Notes under the pieces: model-generated
What the model was told of the DNA's origin: nothing
The model's database searches: none
The model's input: only the letters and a program-made list of their open reading frames with translations
Translations under genes and position numbers: made by a program
Assembly: GCA_022615255.1 (NCBI GenBank)
Contig: JAKEHC010000025.1
Coordinates: 1 to 13,742 of the forward strand
Direction of reading: 5' to 3'
DNA length: 13,742 bases
DNA from: Candidatus Dadabacteria bacterium
GTDB lineage: Bacteria > Desulfobacterota_D > UBA1144 > Nemesobacterales > CSP1-2
Shown: positions 12,854 through 13,742 of the stretch, in pieces
How positions within the stretch are numbered: the first letter of the stretch is position 1
How the letters are laid out: each line of letters begins with the position of its first letter

Positions 12854-13742
12854 TTGCAGAGGATGAATCTAATTTCTTCAAGATACGTAGGGGATTTTAA
12901 TGAGGGGGAGGTTTATCATCATGGCGCTATTCAAATAACACCTGTGAGAAATAGGGAGTACATAAGTAAATACAAGGACGGTTTAATTCTTGGGGCAAAC
13001 CCTGAGCTGAGCTTTCATCTGGGCTATCAAGACCCGGATTACAAATTGAAAAAAGAAAGGTATGGAATAGAAAAATCAGCCCTTGTGAGTCAGGGGTTTG
13101 TTTTTAACGCAGGATTTGGCTTAAGTGTGCATGACATATCATTTAACGCCATTGCTAATCTATCGTACAGCGATTTAAGGTTCGGCGTTCCTGTATTTGA
13201 AGGGGATGTAATCTACGGTAAATCTGAGGTTCTTGGAAAGGAATTCAGGAAAGATGGGGCTACAAATGGCTCAGTGCAGGTAAAAACTACGATTTATAAT
13301 CAGAGGGGGGAGTCGGTGCTTGAGTATGCGAGGCAGGTGCTTGTAAGAGCCGAAGAAGGGAAAGCATATCCTAAGGCAAGCACGATTAAACCCCAGCCTG
13401 ATAAGATTGACATTAGAAAAACAGCACTCCCAGAGGTCTATCACGGGTTGTCAAAAGAGCTTCTTGGGAAATATGGGAAAACGTTTGAGGATTTTAAGGC
13501 AGGAGATGTCTTTCATGGATTGTTTGAAGATGCAATTGATCTAGTAACATTTAGCTGGCTTCAGATTGCAACGCTTAATGATGCCGCTGTGCACCATAAT
13601 CAATCGTCAAATTTTATCGGCTATGGCGGAGGGGTGAAGGGAAGGGCGGAAGGGGAGATTAGCGGGCATTTCCCACTTGCCTACCATCTTGGAATGAATA
13701 GCGGCTCACATGATGCTCCGACTTATCCAGGAGACATAATTC
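12854..13742 (+). CDS. MaoC-like double-hotdog hydratase (cut by window end)
   Basis: About 296 codons are present and the frame is open at the window edge. The protein reads as two hotdog domains. The first has DFNEGEVYHHGAIQITPVRNREY and later NLSYSDLRFGVPVFEGDVIYGKSEV, the typical MaoC segment. The second starts near FEDFKAGDVFHGLFEDAIDLV and continues into GYGGGVKGRAEGEISGHFPLAYH. Two-domain MaoC proteins hydrate enoyl-CoAs or dehydrate beta-hydroxyacyl-CoAs, and this layout resembles mesaconyl-CoA hydratase. I choose TTG at 12854 because GGAGGA (12840-12845) is 8 nt upstream; the next in-frame ATG at 12863 would be 17 nt away. An in-frame stop at 12830 limits further extension. It could supply the hydration step after the acyl-CoA dehydrogenase. 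The C-terminus and substrate are not visible. Confidence 0.85.
   Translation, partial: MQRMNLISSRYVGDFNEGEVYHHGAIQITPVRNREYISKYKDGLILGANPELSFHLGYQDPDYKLKKERYGIEKSALVSQGFVFNAGFGLSVHDISFNAIANLSYSDLRFGVPVFEGDVIYGKSEVLGKEFRKDGATNGSVQVKTTIYNQRGESVLEYARQVLVRAEEGKAYPKASTIKPQPDKIDIRKTALPEVYHGLSKELLGKYGKTFEDFKAGDVFHGLFEDAIDLVTFSWLQIATLNDAAVHHNQSSNFIGYGGGVKGRAEGEISGHFPLAYHLGMNSGSHDAPTYPGDII

Overview
The window is AT-leaning bacterial DNA. Genes are separated by short intergenic gaps full of hairpin repeats, with little operon overlap except in the indolepyruvate oxidoreductase cluster. The gene content combines an indolepyruvate:ferredoxin oxidoreductase of the long-subunit type, an acyl-CoA dehydrogenase, two thiolase-fold proteins, a DUF35 OB-fold protein, two luciferase-like oxidoreductases, citrate synthase and a MaoC-type hydratase. 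Together with the CCTGAGCC..TCGAAGG and CCACGAAG..GACACAAAG intergenic repeats, this suits an uncultivated Desulfobacterota-, Nitrospirota- or Dadabacteria-like organism. That placement is an inference from gene style only; there is no rRNA, tRNA or ribosomal protein to anchor it.

Layout. Positions 1-270 hold only hairpin repeats. On the minus strand, 3825 to 271 is a tightly packed operon: iorA split into two genes (3825-2218 and 2221-1667, sharing an ATGA overlap), then iorB (1665-271). A 378-bp gap with promoter-like sites leads to the plus-strand acyl-CoA dehydrogenase (4204-5355). A 256-bp REP-like repeat cluster follows, then two tandem thiolase-fold genes (5612-6760 and 6849-8036) and a DUF35 Zn-ribbon/OB-fold gene (8113-8571). 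This last gene meets a minus-strand luciferase-like monooxygenase (8568-9593) stop-to-stop. A divergent promoter region separates that gene from a second, F420-type luciferase-like oxidoreductase (9775-10833). After a MITE-like inverted-repeat element come a two-CBS-domain protein (11057-11446), citrate synthase (11609-12739), a perfect 19-bp hairpin and a MaoC-like double-hotdog hydratase cut by the window end (12854-13742).

How the genes may work together. The acyl-CoA dehydrogenase, MaoC hydratase, DUF35 protein and thiolase-fold proteins are the same four protein classes used in steroid side-chain shortening by the actinobacterial ChsE/ChsH/Ltp2 system. In that system a thiolase-fold aldolase with a DUF35 partner releases a short acyl-CoA. 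Both thiolase-fold proteins here lack the nucleophilic Cys and the GHP histidine, so a retro-aldol or other non-thiolytic C-C reaction is more likely than classical thiolysis. Citrate synthase would consume the acetyl-CoA (or propionyl-CoA) released, and the indolepyruvate oxidoreductase would feed arylacetyl-CoA from aromatic amino acids. The pathway assignment is inference; the missing residues are read directly from the sequence.

The most interesting observations are the Cys-less tandem thiolase pair with its DUF35 partner, the translationally coupled split of iorA inside its thiamine-diphosphate domain, and a family of intergenic hairpins with a GTAG head and constant TTTA loop whose stems differ between copies while staying paired.
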